A stretch of 55,375 nucleotides of DNA, taken from NCBI GenBank assembly GCA_009869945.1, contig WIXG01000448.1, positions 1 to 55,375 on the forward strand. Direction: 5' to 3'. Of this stretch, positions 36,419 to 49,265 are shown in pieces. The notes under the pieces are model-generated. The model was not told the origin of the DNA and searched no databases. It saw nothing but the letters and a program-made list of their open reading frames with translations. Both the position numbers and the translations under genes were made by a program. Each line of letters opens with the position of its first letter. Positions within the stretch are counted from its first letter, which is position 1. This stretch comes from Mesaphorura yosii (lineage: Eukaryota; Arthropoda; Collembola; Poduromorpha; Tullbergiidae).

Positions 36419-37919
36419 TCAATACAAAGCTGAGCTTAATGTTTTCATCCAAATTACGATGATGAATTTATACCAAAAGTCGTCCGTGCTGCCAGCATGA
36501 ATTCCAGAAGCACGACCTGCAATTAGAAAAATTAGCGTGGATTAAATACGAAATGAATCTATGTCCGAGTCTAGTCCTGACAGGGCAGAAATTCTCTTTG
36601 ATCTGAAACTGCCCACAATAATGAAATTAACATGCACGAGTGCCAGCCAGTGCCCCGCCACGACTGCACTGCACTTTAATCAGAGAACAAAGGCTTGAAA
36701 TAAATGAAATAATTCGTCGAGGACACTTTTATGTGCTGACCTGTCAAGAATCGACTAATTCTGGCGAGGAACGAGTTGAGTTGTCCGTCGCGTTGTCGCC
36801 ATCGTCCTGCAACCGCAACTGATTGTTCCCTCACCAAATACGAGTCACCAACAGTTGCAGTGCATTTGAGATTCACTCTGCCTTTCTTCACGTGGTTGGG
36901 CTGGACGGTGAAATTGAAACCCAGCATTGACGCGTCCAGTCCGTCTGATTCGGTAATTGTTATGTAGTCCGTGACGTAAGAGTTTGTCTGCAATATTTAA
37001 ATTAATGTCAAACATGTAAATTAAGTGGCAATCTCGACGATTCGGCCGTACCAATTCGTCGTTGACATAAAGATTGAGTTCAGCCGCCGGCTTACTTCGG
37101 TGGGAAGTGCATTTTCCTGCTAAAAGAACAAGCAAATCTGGCATTCGTTGGATTCAGCTAGTTTGAACCTCTCACCAATAAATCTGCCCAAATTGGTCGA
37201 ATGCGGCACTCCGAATATCTCCGGTTCATAAATCGGCAAGGCTGAAAAATACATACCCATGGAATTTAACACCTTTCTAACAATGAAATCAAGTGTATTT
37301 AGCTGCAGTTTCCCGATTCAACAAAAAGCGTCACGAGTAGTGCAAAGAGTTATTTTGTACTCTCACCGACGATTTCCAAGTTCCCTTGCTTGGTCAGCGT
37401 CTGGAACGTTTTGTCGGCAGAAACCTCGCACTTGTACGTACCACCGGTTTCCATTGTCAGATTTTTTAAGGTAACTATGTTTAGGCTGGACCGCCAAACC
37501 TAACGAAATGAATGTTCAAAAACTGGGTGCTATGTTTTTCGAACGTCGACATTAAGATTGAAACTTACGTGGACATTGATTCCAGTCGTGTTAAATATCA
37601 CAATTCTTGGATCCGTCGTGGGATTGTACCTAAAGAACTCTTGTTCATCCTTGTACCACTTCAGAACAAGAAGTTTGTCAGACTCAAGGCTGAAATCACA
37701 GAAAAGTTGCGCCATGCTGCCCAGTGCGCCGAAACTTGGAATGGTCACATTCTTCAGACGCATGCTTTTCACGGCTCCTGAAATGATCGGCATCTTGTCG
37801 ATGAATTATCAAACATTTCATGAGCATTCTGCTTCTTGGACATAAATTCCATTACCTGCGATAAAAGCTACCAGTGCAATGGACAATAAGAGTGTAGGGT
37901 TGATTAATTTGCTGCCCAT
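36419..37919 (-). CDS. Beaten path-like two-Ig cell-surface protein (gene C)
   Basis: Exons in transcript order: 37919-37856, 37777-37569, 37499-37367, 37241-37176, 37116-37052, 36987-36741, 36516-36419; 882 bases, 293 aa, all GT-AG. Signal peptide at residues 1-21 (NPTLLLSIALVAFIA). Ig1 has Cys48 (QLFCDF) and Cys115 (GTYKCE) around LKWYKDEQEFFRYNP. Ig2 has Cys160 (GKCTSHRSKPAA) and Cys221 (LKCTATVGDSY) with SDGLDASMLGF between. After Ig2 comes a basic, Arg-rich linker (GRWRQRDG). The last exon ends in STDD and a hydrophobic tail (FWYKFIIVIW, then MKTLSSALY), a possible but imperfect GPI signal because it contains lysines. Exon layout and lengths match gene A (209, 133 and 66 bases identical), so A and C are the closest structural pair. 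Role as a Sidestep-type receptor ligand is inferred from the family. Confidence 0.93.
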
Positions 37920-40900
37920 TTCGACAATGCGCCAACTTCCGCAGCCTATTTTGCATATTTTACTGGAACACAACGCACGCAGCACATCCACTGCATGGCT
38001 CAGGCTCTCCAGGCACGTGGAACTGTCACTTTCACCAACACAACTATGCGATCTTTTGTAAATGTCATAAAAGTTTACTTTTTTATTGGCTATTTGCTGG
38101 TAATTCGATTATGTCTGTCATGTCCACAATCCACACACAAGCACTTGAGCTCTTGAGCGGTGAGCTGGCCGCATGCATGACCAAACGAATTACACTTGGG
38201 AACTGGAACTCGAAACTGGAATAGAAGTGGAAATCAGTCCATCCTTTCAGCGGTCAAGCGGGGGAAAGCCAAAAGATTGAGAACAGTGACTGCGAGCAGT
38301 GGATTTATACATAACAATTCATGGCAGAATGACTACCGACGCCGATGCGAACTTTCTCCCATTATAATACATAAAAACGGGCATCAGACAGAGAATACAT
38401 GAGAAACGATTTTGTTGATGCGCACCGTGGCCACGGCAGAGAATCCATTGAAAGCTTACGTCGTATATGAATTTGGGGCTTTCAATGCTTTCACATCTTT
38501 CACGGGTACCTGTTATATTCACATTTTAACTAACCGCACATGGCATATTGCAGCGAAAGTGTGGAAGACTGCGTAACGCCTATGTGCACGTGCTGGCAAT
38601 GGGTTTATAATAATGATAGTCGTTGTAGCCTTCAATTTCAATTTCATACTTCATCCATACCCCTTTTGAACCGTCGTGTCAGGCATTGAGCGAAACACTC
38701 ACATACTTCGCCTTGAGTAAGTGAATTTCTCCTCCATGAGTAAACTCTAGAAACTGAACAGAACTCCACGTCTAAATATTTCGACTTCGGTTTTCGGCAA
38801 TTATGGTTTATTTTTGTCCATCAACTGGCAACGGGCATGCCAATTTCTTGTAGCGCAATAAACGCATAAAAATTATATTAAAACCGCCGAAATCCTAAGT
38901 CCAAAGACGAGCATCCAGCGAAATCTGCGGGAGGGTGACTTGGCAGTGGGCCCACAGTAATTTTCCAGATTCCAATTTTGTTCCATGTCATTTCTCAGGC
39001 GGCATATCGTCTCGATACGGCGGCAGTATGCAGTTTGGTGGTGGCGGCCATATTTTTATTGCACAATTTTCTCGTTTTATTGTTGGTGTTATTTCTGAAA
39101 AATAAATTACACGCGGTTGCCTGCTGGCTCAATGTACGCTAATCTGAATCTATGCTTACGCCCCGCACGCGTCGTGTCACGTAAAGTCTCCGCTCTCCTG
39201 CACAGGCGCCTGGGACTCATTTCAATACCGCCTCAACCACCGTAGGCAGAATTGCTTATGGGTTATCATTTGAATAGGAAACCTGCAAAAACTGAATGAC
39301 TTCTTGGCTGATTTCAAATCAACACAATTTCCGGTGTCACTGTTTTGCCAGTTGTAAGTCTAACTGCAGTGATCACTTAAACTCTAGATAATTAAACCGT
39401 TGATTTACAACTGGATTGATTTTAACAGGAAATTGAATCAATTCAAGCGATCATCTCTTTGAGTTCTTACACATCTAATTCAGCTCCTGAAGGCTGAGCT
39501 CCACGTTTAGTTTCAGAGAGTCGGCGATAATTTTCAAAAGTGACTTTGAGCCTTTTTCTTTACCACGTCACCAGCAGTCAGTTCCATTTTAGTCACCCAT
39601 CTTAACATATGGCGCTAAACACTGAAACACCGAAGTTGGATGACAAAACCTTTTAGGCGACTAATAGCCATAACATCCGGTTCATTTTCTTTTCTCCGCT
39701 TTCATTCCTCGACCCGCCCCAACTTTCTTTGGACTGTCAGGCCATTGTGAGACTGTCTGCCGTCGCGTCGTCCTTTCAACCTCCTACAAAATAAGCATTC
39801 TTTATTCTGTCACAACTTCCCTTCTTACAACTTGGCAGTTTGCTCAAACTTAATGCGCATTGTATTCTTTTGCATTGCGTGAATCCGGACAAGCGGGCAG
39901 CCTGTGATCATAGCCAATTGCTCATCTTGATACTTGGTCGCCTGATCTTTGACCGACCACCGAATTTGCATCGAATCATCACGCACTTTCCGTCCTATTT
40001 CACATCTCGTAAGCAGACAATCAATCAAGTCCGCTTGTACTCCGCTGTTTAGATTATAAATCCATTTTAATTCCAGTTCTTTTAATCTATTCCACAGCAG
40101 GCCCGCCAACCCACGCCAAGCCAAGCGGCGGCAGGCCATTCCGCCGTATGGATGCAGACACAGGGAGTGAATCTTTCTTTTTCCAGTTTCTTGGTTCCTT
40201 TCATCACGTCGTCGGTTCGGCTCACCATAGCTTGGCATAAATAAAGCATAGCACGGCTTGGCGTGGCGTGGTACGTGCAGTTGCAGCACGAAGAGGAAAC
40301 AAATGCTTTCATCTGCCGGTCCGATCTTTCCACCATGCGCCCGCCGCTTCGCTCTCGCCTTCGTGTACGTCTTCCTGTATTTACTCTAACTTCTTCGTTT
40401 TAATGATTGCATGAGCAACCGTACTTAAAGAGAGCAATGAATCTTTCTTCCTGTTACATGGCCGCACGGCCGTGTTGGGGGTTGTTTGAGTGCACTGCGG
40501 GTGCTTTCTTATTTACCTCAGACAAGTCTCTCAGATCTCGTGTTTATAATCCCTTTCTCCGTTCTCTTCCCGCGACTGGCGGAATTCTCGTAACATATTC
40601 ATAAAATATGGATATTGCATTACTGCGTACATTACACAGTGCACCCAAAATTGGGTATTATTGAATCCAGCCGCCTTTCGTGACTGTTCAGCATATTTTT
40701 GCGCTAGTCCTGTCTTGTTTTGGTTGTATGCAAATGTGAATGCCGTCTGCCATAATAGGAGGGTTTCGAAGCTCCAGACGTGTTGAGATTTCAGATTTTG
40801 TGCGGTTTGTGTGTCTTTATACAGCCTTGATGAACTATTATTCCCCCGCACGCATGCTGGTCTGGAAATTTGGGCCAAGCCTCAGAGTGGCTGGGGATAA

Positions 40901-43900
40901 GACGTATCGCAAATATTTTATCTGAAAACAGGTCTTGAATACATTAACACGCCTTTAGAGGTATTTCCTTATTTCCAATTTTATTTTACATTGCGCTGCC
41001 CGAACCACGCCGCTTTAATGCCTGGTTGTGGTTCCTTTGTTTTTATTTCGCTGCAGCGCGTGCCGGCGTACATATTTATTATTTCCAAAATCCGAGCCGC
41101 ACCGAGCCAGTCAAGCCGGGTTAAGTTGGACGAAGATGAGCGTGTTATTGTATACTGGCAAGCGAGCGCGTGACTATATTTTATACTTGATAGCTTTTAG
41201 TTGATTTCCGTATTCAGGGCGTGCACTCATTTCATTTTAAGAAGAACAGGCATTGAATACTTTATAAAATGAAAGATAGGGCGAGAGAAAGCAAGGAGGG
41301 AAAATGCAACGCAGAATGCGAAAGGGAGAAATTGCAATGGGAATAAAGATAAAATGAAACGATAAATCAGCTTGATGTTTTTTCCTTCCCTGTGCACTGC
41401 GTTGCCGTAAAACACGCACTACTGCTACTGCTGATGCTTTTCCTGCCTCATTGTCTTTCATGTCGACTCGTGTTATCCCGGCACAGAGTCATTTTCCGCC
41501 ATCCACCGCGATTGTGAGACGGAAGACTACAAGTGAATATGAATATTAACCTCATATTATTATTATGCATGTTTATGACATTCCACATTCATACGTTCGG
41601 GATTTTACCATTTACGCGAGCCGCGGGTGTGCATAACGATGATTACGAGCCCCTGAATCTGGTTTATGCTTGGATAATTGCCGGAAAGTCAAATGTCGTC
41701 AATGCATCGCCATTTTTCTCAATTATTCCATTCAGCATGCTGCATTTTACGAGCCCTCGACGAATTATCGCGTGAATTCGTGCAAAAGTAGTCCAAATCA
41801 TGTACGAGTAACAGCATTGGAAGTGAAAGTAGCTGGAACGCATCTCCATTACAATTTATCTTGTTACAATATCGCATCGTATCTATTCACAGTGCAGCGA
41901 GAGGAAATTTAAGTTGGTATTAAACGTTTGCAATTTTAATAAATCATGCCCAAACTACTCTCATAACTTTTATTTGATTTTCAATGTTATTTTTATGATT
42001 ATCCTTGTTGTGCGTAATAAAAATGAACTCGGCCAAGCCAAGACTCTAAGTCCCAGGCCAAGCAATAAAGATTCGCACAGTGGAAGAAGAAGCAGATGGT
42101 TCACATTGCGTATTGTGACCTTATACTGAAGAATACACCGAGAAGTAGTACAGAATTGTTATACGCAGTAAACAATTTGCGGCATAAAAATGTGGAACGC
42201 GTATATTGGAAATTGGCAATGTAAGCAAGCAGTGCACCCAGCGTTAATTCGAAGCCTAAAGAAAGTCCAGTCGGCCGCTGGTGCCAGCTCACTCCAGACT
42301 TCACAATGTGGATGGTAACCCACACGCAACGTTCAATAAAGTTGGGATAAGAGTTGGATAATAAAGATTAATGGAGTGGTGATAGATAAAAATATTGGTG
42401 GCAGAAAACACGCAAATTGTTCGCCAACGTTTCCTTATTCGTCGTTCGCCAAGCTGAACTCAAAAATGTATTTGGTACACAGTTATTAAAGCTTCATTTA
42501 GTTGAACAGTATAAGATCGAAGATAATTTCACTTTCCAACCAAAGGTGTGGAAACTGATTAGAATTTACCCTTCCGCAGCTCGCCTGAATCATTGCTCGA
42601 CGATATTTTATTGTAGAAAAGATTAAAAGGTTGCGCTAAAAGGTACCCTTCACTTTTGTTACCTTTTCATTTCGATTTGTGAAACATTCATTTGGCGTGA
42701 AATAGTCAAACGCAGTTAACAAGCCTCATTCGAAACTTGATCTGATTTGCAGTCAGAAAATCAACACGTGAAGAAGCGATGCGGTCTGAAACTTTTCCCA
42801 ACATTAACTAAGCCGACAATCCGAGGTCGATTTATATGGAAATTCTTGGATTTTTGTTTTCCAAAGATCACAATTACAATTTCTCGTCATCTCGCATTCT
42901 CGTGCTCATAAAACTTGGCAACGAGAGCCGGTACATCAAATTCCGGAGGTATTCATTTACGAAACTTTATTTGTCAGAACTTTACAAAAAAAGATTCGCA
43001 TTGTGAATACTTTGCAGAAGATGGAAGCCGAAAACCAGCAAAAAGTGGCGGTGGATTTTGCAACCAATTTGGGCTATATTGAAAAAGTTTGGCCGTAACG
43101 CGAATGGGTACAGATTTTTTATGCAATTTATTACGTCGATGGTTCAAGTCGTGAAAAAATGCAAAGGCGAATGCACAATCAAACTCTGATTTCGGTCAAA
43201 TTTGCAAGGAAGCGCTGCAGTCCATTTCGTGACGAAGGAGGCTGGACAATTCGAAATCGAGACCAAAAGACAAGTACCTCGAGAACTCGATGCCGAAGGT
43301 TGTGTTTCACACCACCTGCTTAGTTTCTGGCGTACAACCTAGGGCTCTTGCCGAAAACGGAAGAAGTGCACGCGCCCGAGCACGTCAGCAGTCCAGCCGT
43401 ACAGAATTCGAAGTCAGTGAGGAATGCCAATATAAATTCCAATCAAAGCCACACAATGGCTCCCGGATCGGATCGCATTCGCAAGTCACACGTGGACGTG
43501 GACGTAGTCGGTGACTGAACTCAGTCAGATTTTTCTTTTCTAGCTCCAAAAGGCTCCACTACATTTCAGAATCCGCCATGCAGCATATCCGGCTTGGTGT
43601 TAGTTGGCTAATGGGTTTGAAATGCGATACCACATAAACTGAGTTTGATTACCACTTACGGCATACCAAGTCAGACCCCAAATTTGTAGTGTGTAATTCC
43701 CAGCTACTGCCGGTATCAGTGTCAGTGTCCGTGAAACAGTGTACGCAGCTATTAATAAAATTGCAGCCGCCTCGCTAGAATGGCATGCTATTAAGAGTTC
43801 GCACCGGCCGTGATTGTGGTTGCGTATTTACGGTTGACTTGAGATGAAAGAAGAACGCGAGCGAGATGATGATTGTTTGGCAGTTGGAAGTGTTGTGTTG

Positions 43901-46900
43901 TGGTGCAATCCTTTCTTTTCTTTTCCTCTCTCCCATGCGGGCGAGGGTTGGGTTGGTTTGCGGGTCGACATATGATAACTCCAACTTGTGACAATCAAAT
44001 TCCACCAAATACCGAATACGCCGCAGTCAGTCGTAATAATATGGCTTTGGCGCACGGCAAATGCCAGCCCATTAAGCAAGTGCTATTATATTGACGCTTT
44101 AAGTGGTTCTGTCACATATCTTTTTCCACTTGGCGCACTCGAGCCGCAATAAAAATCTGCCGCCGCTGCCATATTCAAGATAAGTGTTAAATTATTGCAC
44201 TGTGATGTTTGTACAGCATTTTCTTAATGTTGGTAAATATTTTTGCTTTCCTTTTTTCCGACACTCCGACAAATTGAAAAGTCTCTTTGCCCTGAACTGG
44301 GATCATGCTGGCCAGCGACACAGAAGACGCATGGAAGTGATGGACGATTTATGGTACGCGTGTTATCAAAACTTAATAATAAAGCATTTTGCCAGTTTGC
44401 CATTTTCCAGCTCGAGGAATCAACAACCATAAAATTCCATGCAAGCGGCAAACGGCAGCGACGCGGATTATCTCCTCTTTTATTTATACGCTTGTTTTCT
44501 CGTGTTGTCGTAAATTGCTCGTCGCTTTCTCCACGCGTCCTGCCCTGCTGTCGTCCACTCCGCTGCTGCTCCATATTTATCATCCGTAGTGATGCAAGAT
44601 AACCCAGTGCAACGGGCAGCGGGCAAGAGCAGTAAAGCACAGAAAATCTTTGCAACAAGCTCCATTATATGAGCTTGACTTCCCTATCTTTCTGCCTTGG
44701 CTTGCCCTGACGTGGTTCGTAACTGTTGCCAAAAACTTGGTCGCTCGCATGAAGATTTTGGCAATCTCTACTTCCCTCGCAGACTGCGACCGTTTAATAT
44801 TGTATGAGATCATGTGGCTCCTGGGAAATAAATGCGGTTCGCTGTGCTTCGCTGTTCGTCTCCGTCCGCGTCCGCTGCGTCGTCGTTTCTTAACTTGTAC
44901 GACAAACACTTTTCGCTTAGCAAGAGCTCACAATCACAAACGGTCATCATGTTCCACTTTCGCTTTATAGTCCATCCGTTGACTGGTTGTATTGTTGCTC
45001 CAGTTGAGGCGTGGTGAATGATTCTTTGAAGAGGGAACGAGAGACTGGAGACGAACCACCAATTCGGACTAAAATACCACGTCTCGCATATTACCCAGCG
45101 GAGGCCGATGACAGCGCGTCTCGAGCAACGAAACGATACGGACGTCTGGGGAAAACGTCCAACTCGTGCTCAGGCAGGTCTCACGAAGATATCTGAACAA
45201 TTTTAAATCATGACGATTTTATTGCACGTGCCGCAATTCAGAAGCACGACGGCACGACACAGTTATGTGCAGCCATAAAGAGATTACATTACGCTCTGGA
45301 ATGACAACTTTCAGGCATTAAGCTGAATGTATGTTAAACCGCAATCAACATAAATATTTTGTAAATAAACTTGGGAGCTGAAATGCACTGCACTTGGCTT
45401 AATACTTCAGTTTTGCTTTGTCCTCTTCAATTTTTAACATTCCGACTCGCTATTCACATTCAAACGACAACTTTACGCTTCTGGTGCGTGGCTGCGGCGA
45501 TGGAATGCCTCCGAGACACTCTGGAATGCAATATATTACGATGCTGGGCAGTCGTACGATTGTGAAAATGTTGTCCTTTCTCCTCTACTTTCTCCCTCAT
45601 GCGGCTAGTCGCCGGGTTGGGCACCAGGAACACGACGACAGCGAAGAAAGTGTAAAAAATGGATAGTTATTGTGAAGCCAGCGCAGTACAAAGACGTACG
45701 AGAATGTCTCACTTCCGTTCCTTCGCATTACAAAGCGAATTTCCTTTGTGTGCTGTGGAGAAAAGTGTCACAATATCCATTTCAAAGAACGAGGGCAGAA
45801 CGTGAAACGCGAAAGTTTTGTTGATACAAATAACAGCGTCGTCAGCGCGTAGCTTACATGTTTTTAGAAATTACGATGATGAAAGCACACACGGAACGGT
45901 TGCATGTGAATGTTTTGTAATTTGGGCTCGTTGTTTTCATTATGAAGTATCGTCCTCACGGGGCTACTTATTGAAATAAGAACGGCGGCTTCAGCAGGTA
46001 ACACTAGCGCCACGAATAACGAATTGACGGCATTTGATTATGATTATTTTAATTCAAAGTTATGGACCGTGTGCGAGTAATTCACTTTTATGGCGTATGC
46101 ATATGGCTGGGCTGGGTTGACATCGTGAACTGGTGAACTCGACTTGAGTATGCACTCCATCCAACAAAATTCAACGAGACTCATGCATTCATGGCGTGCA
46201 GACTCTTGACTTACTGATTTTGTTGGAACAAGATCGTAATTTCGTATGACAGTCGAACTCGAAGCAGAGCAATAGAAACATCATCAATGTCTCTACATGT
46301 CGCCTTGTGCCGCATCTTCATCGCGGCAGTGAGTAAGAAATACTTGACATTTTCAATGTACGAGACACGAGTTTAGTGTGTCGTGGGACTCCAGCTCACT
46401 TGACTTTGACTTTGACATAAATGCGTCTGAATGCCTCGTGAATGCTATGCGACAAATGTCTGCTCCATATTTCAGACTCCCTACTCGGCGCAAGCAAAAA
46501 CAATGATGGGATGGTGAAGACGATGATGCTGACATAATACGGACAATTGAAATTACGGTTCTTGCCTTGAAAATCAATTACATACTCAGAACCGTGCGAC
46601 TGTCCGATTTGGTCTGTCTGAGCTCCTTTCAAACGTGAAGTCTCGTGCGTGTGCACGTGCTGAATGATTGTTGATAAGCGCCTCGCCCTGACTGACTGAC
46701 TTAATGGCGATAATAAAGTGTGTCGAGTCCAGTCCCACGTACAAAAGTAAGCACCGTAAAGTAAATAGTCAAATTGTTTATTACTAGTAAACTCGAAAAT
46801 TAAATTAACCAACTTACTTGCTATGCTTGTATTACGCGAAAACATGCCAACTCTAATTATATTCCGTGTTTCCTGGAAATAAATGTACAATTTATACATG

Positions 46901-49265
46901 TACGACAATTCGCAATCGCGTATCTAATTTGATAAACACACGTGCATGGCACAATACAAGTAGTATACAGAGATTTGTTAATTGCCACCGCATGGGTTCA
47001 TTTCTGCTTGCTGTGAGATGGTATCTCAATCTCCAACCTTTGCTTTGCTCATTCCGCTCGCGGTCGTAGGTCTTCGTGTGACTAATTCATTCTTCCGCTA
47101 AGAAATCGCGGTCGTAGCAGCGGTAATCGCGGAACATGTGAAAAAGGAATAAAGTCATATCTGGAAGCAGGCGAATATAAATTCGTCGTGACTAATTATG
47201 TAATGTCGTTAAATGTTACATGGTAGATTAACGTTATGGCATACGGCTCTGCTGCGGCACGCTTTTACATTTTACTTTTACCTTTCCTACCGCACATGAA
47301 ACTAGCGTGCACTGCACGACGACCGAGAAATTTCAAACAGATTGCCATTTATATCTTTGCCAACTTGGTCTCCAGTTTCCACAAAGCCTGAGAACAAACT
47401 CGCGCTTTGCATCTGTGCTGGCGCAGGCATAGTTTCGTGCTCCTGCCTGTGTCTGTATAAGTCCAGGCTCAGGTTGTGGTGGCGAACGTGGAACGTGGTT
47501 CTCATTCTGCTGCCGTTATCCGTTTCCAGTCATTTATCATTTCCATTCATTGGAGAGATGGATTTTGTAATGCTCAATGTTCAGTGCTCAATGGGTTTCC
47601 AGTTGAAATTCATTTTCAGGAATTACGGAACCAATTTAGCGTGCTTGCATGGCGTATGGCTTCCCGATGCTTACTCTGTTAATCCAAAATGTAAATTAAA
47701 CGCGGATGACTGGTTGCCGAAGTACGCATTATTAAACTCTTAAACATTCTGATGCTGAGCTGTGTACTGAGCCTAAATTGGACCGAGCTTCCTCTTGTAT
47801 ACATTTTACGGTTCATCTTCACTTTCAGCATTCGCCATTTGCCGACAAGGCAATGTTGTGTTGATTTGGCCTTTGAGAAGATTCCGATCTCCGATCTCGT
47901 TAATCACGAATCAGCACCATAACACAGCTATAAAGTGCCCTTTCATTGATCTTCTTTCTCCTCGTGTACGCACTCTTCTTATTCTTCTCAGCACAGCAGT
48001 TCATTCATGTCCAATTCAATACATTGTAGAAGGCAGTGCAGTGCAGAAAAGCTTTTCATTCTGTTCAAATTACCTTCAACAGAAGCAGCAGTGCAGTGCG
48101 AGCATCCTGAATGCCGAAATAGAATAGAAATTTATGGCTATTTGAAGAACTAACAACCATTTGAATTACTTTTTATGGATTCTGTGATGTGATGGGAGGA
48201 GAGGCAAGAGAAAGAAACGCACTGCACTTTCTTCTTTTTCTCTTCCCCATCTGCGTGGGTTTGGGTTTAGAAACATCAGAAGGTTAATTACGCGTAGGTA
48301 ACATACGCACTCTGTCAAGACAGACAAGACAAGGAAACATTAGCGAACTACAAGATTCTTTTCATTCCTTCGTGGGAAGCAATGGGGTTGTAAATGGCTC
48401 CAGCTTCTCAATCTTACAAATGGACAGTCCGCCAGGCGAACTTTGGTCACTGAACTAAAAGATAATGGCCAGGAGCAGATTGAAGGTCATAATCTCACGA
48501 ATGGCGAATGCGAATCTGGACTTTAAAGTCAAAATGCGGAAAATATTTATTTTGCCATCCACTCTGTAGTGTTCAGACTCCGGGAGCATGAAAACTGATT
48601 CAGTCAACTCAAAGCCAACGCGAAGTCTCCATGCGCTGTTCTTCCTTTCCTCCTTCACTACAGCATTCCCTTCTGGCTGCTAGTCTTTCTCTTGTGGTAG
48701 TCTTCCGTTCTTTCTCCCCACTGCTATGCGTACACTGCCGATTTTCTTTCCCTTCTGCCACGGCTGCTCTCAGTTTCCAAATAATAACTTGAGGCAAAGG
48801 TTTAGACAGGGTAATGAATACGGCGAGGAGTTACTAACCTCAAGTCAACTCAGTCTCCGTGTAGCTCGTGCCGTGGAAAGTTGTAGCTTGTGCTGGCTTC
48901 TGACTTCGACTTGCGTCCGTTTCAGTCGCGTCTGAAATTTGTATGAGCAGCATTCTACTCAATACTCTGGCATAATTCAGCATTTCTGCGTCAGAACTTA
49001 CTCCGGACTAAACTGCAGCAAGTAATAGTTCGAATGTGTTACATTTCACAGCATTTCCAACAAAGAGCATCACACAACTGATTCTAAGGGATCGTAAATC
49101 ACACGAGTGAAAAATTTGTATTAGGTGTGAGAATGTGAATTTCGCCATCTTCACCACTTCGAGTTTCTTAGTCAAGTATCGCGGAGTATGGGTGACTGAA
49201 AATAGTAATTTAAGTTTAAATTGAGCCTAGTTTCCAATCGCGGTGCTTCGAAGCCCAATGCCACG
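37920..49265. other. Gene-free interval between divergent genes C and D
   Basis: About 11.3 kb separating the 5' ends of gene C (minus) and gene D (plus). Regulatory DNA of both genes should therefore lie here. Scattered frames of 60-170 codons (for example minus 39825-40289, minus 40531-40878, minus 46396-46908, plus 47342-47743) have no family resemblance, no signal-plus-domain layout and no splice partners. No transposon, tRNA or long repeat recognised. Confidence 0.45.

Noticed and set aside
39825..40289. A 154-codon open frame on the minus strand
   Set aside because: No recognisable motif and no splice-linked exons; likely chance.
46396..46908. A 170-codon open frame on the minus strand
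   Set aside because: Composition and lack of any family motif suggest chance; no splice partners or conserved neighbours.
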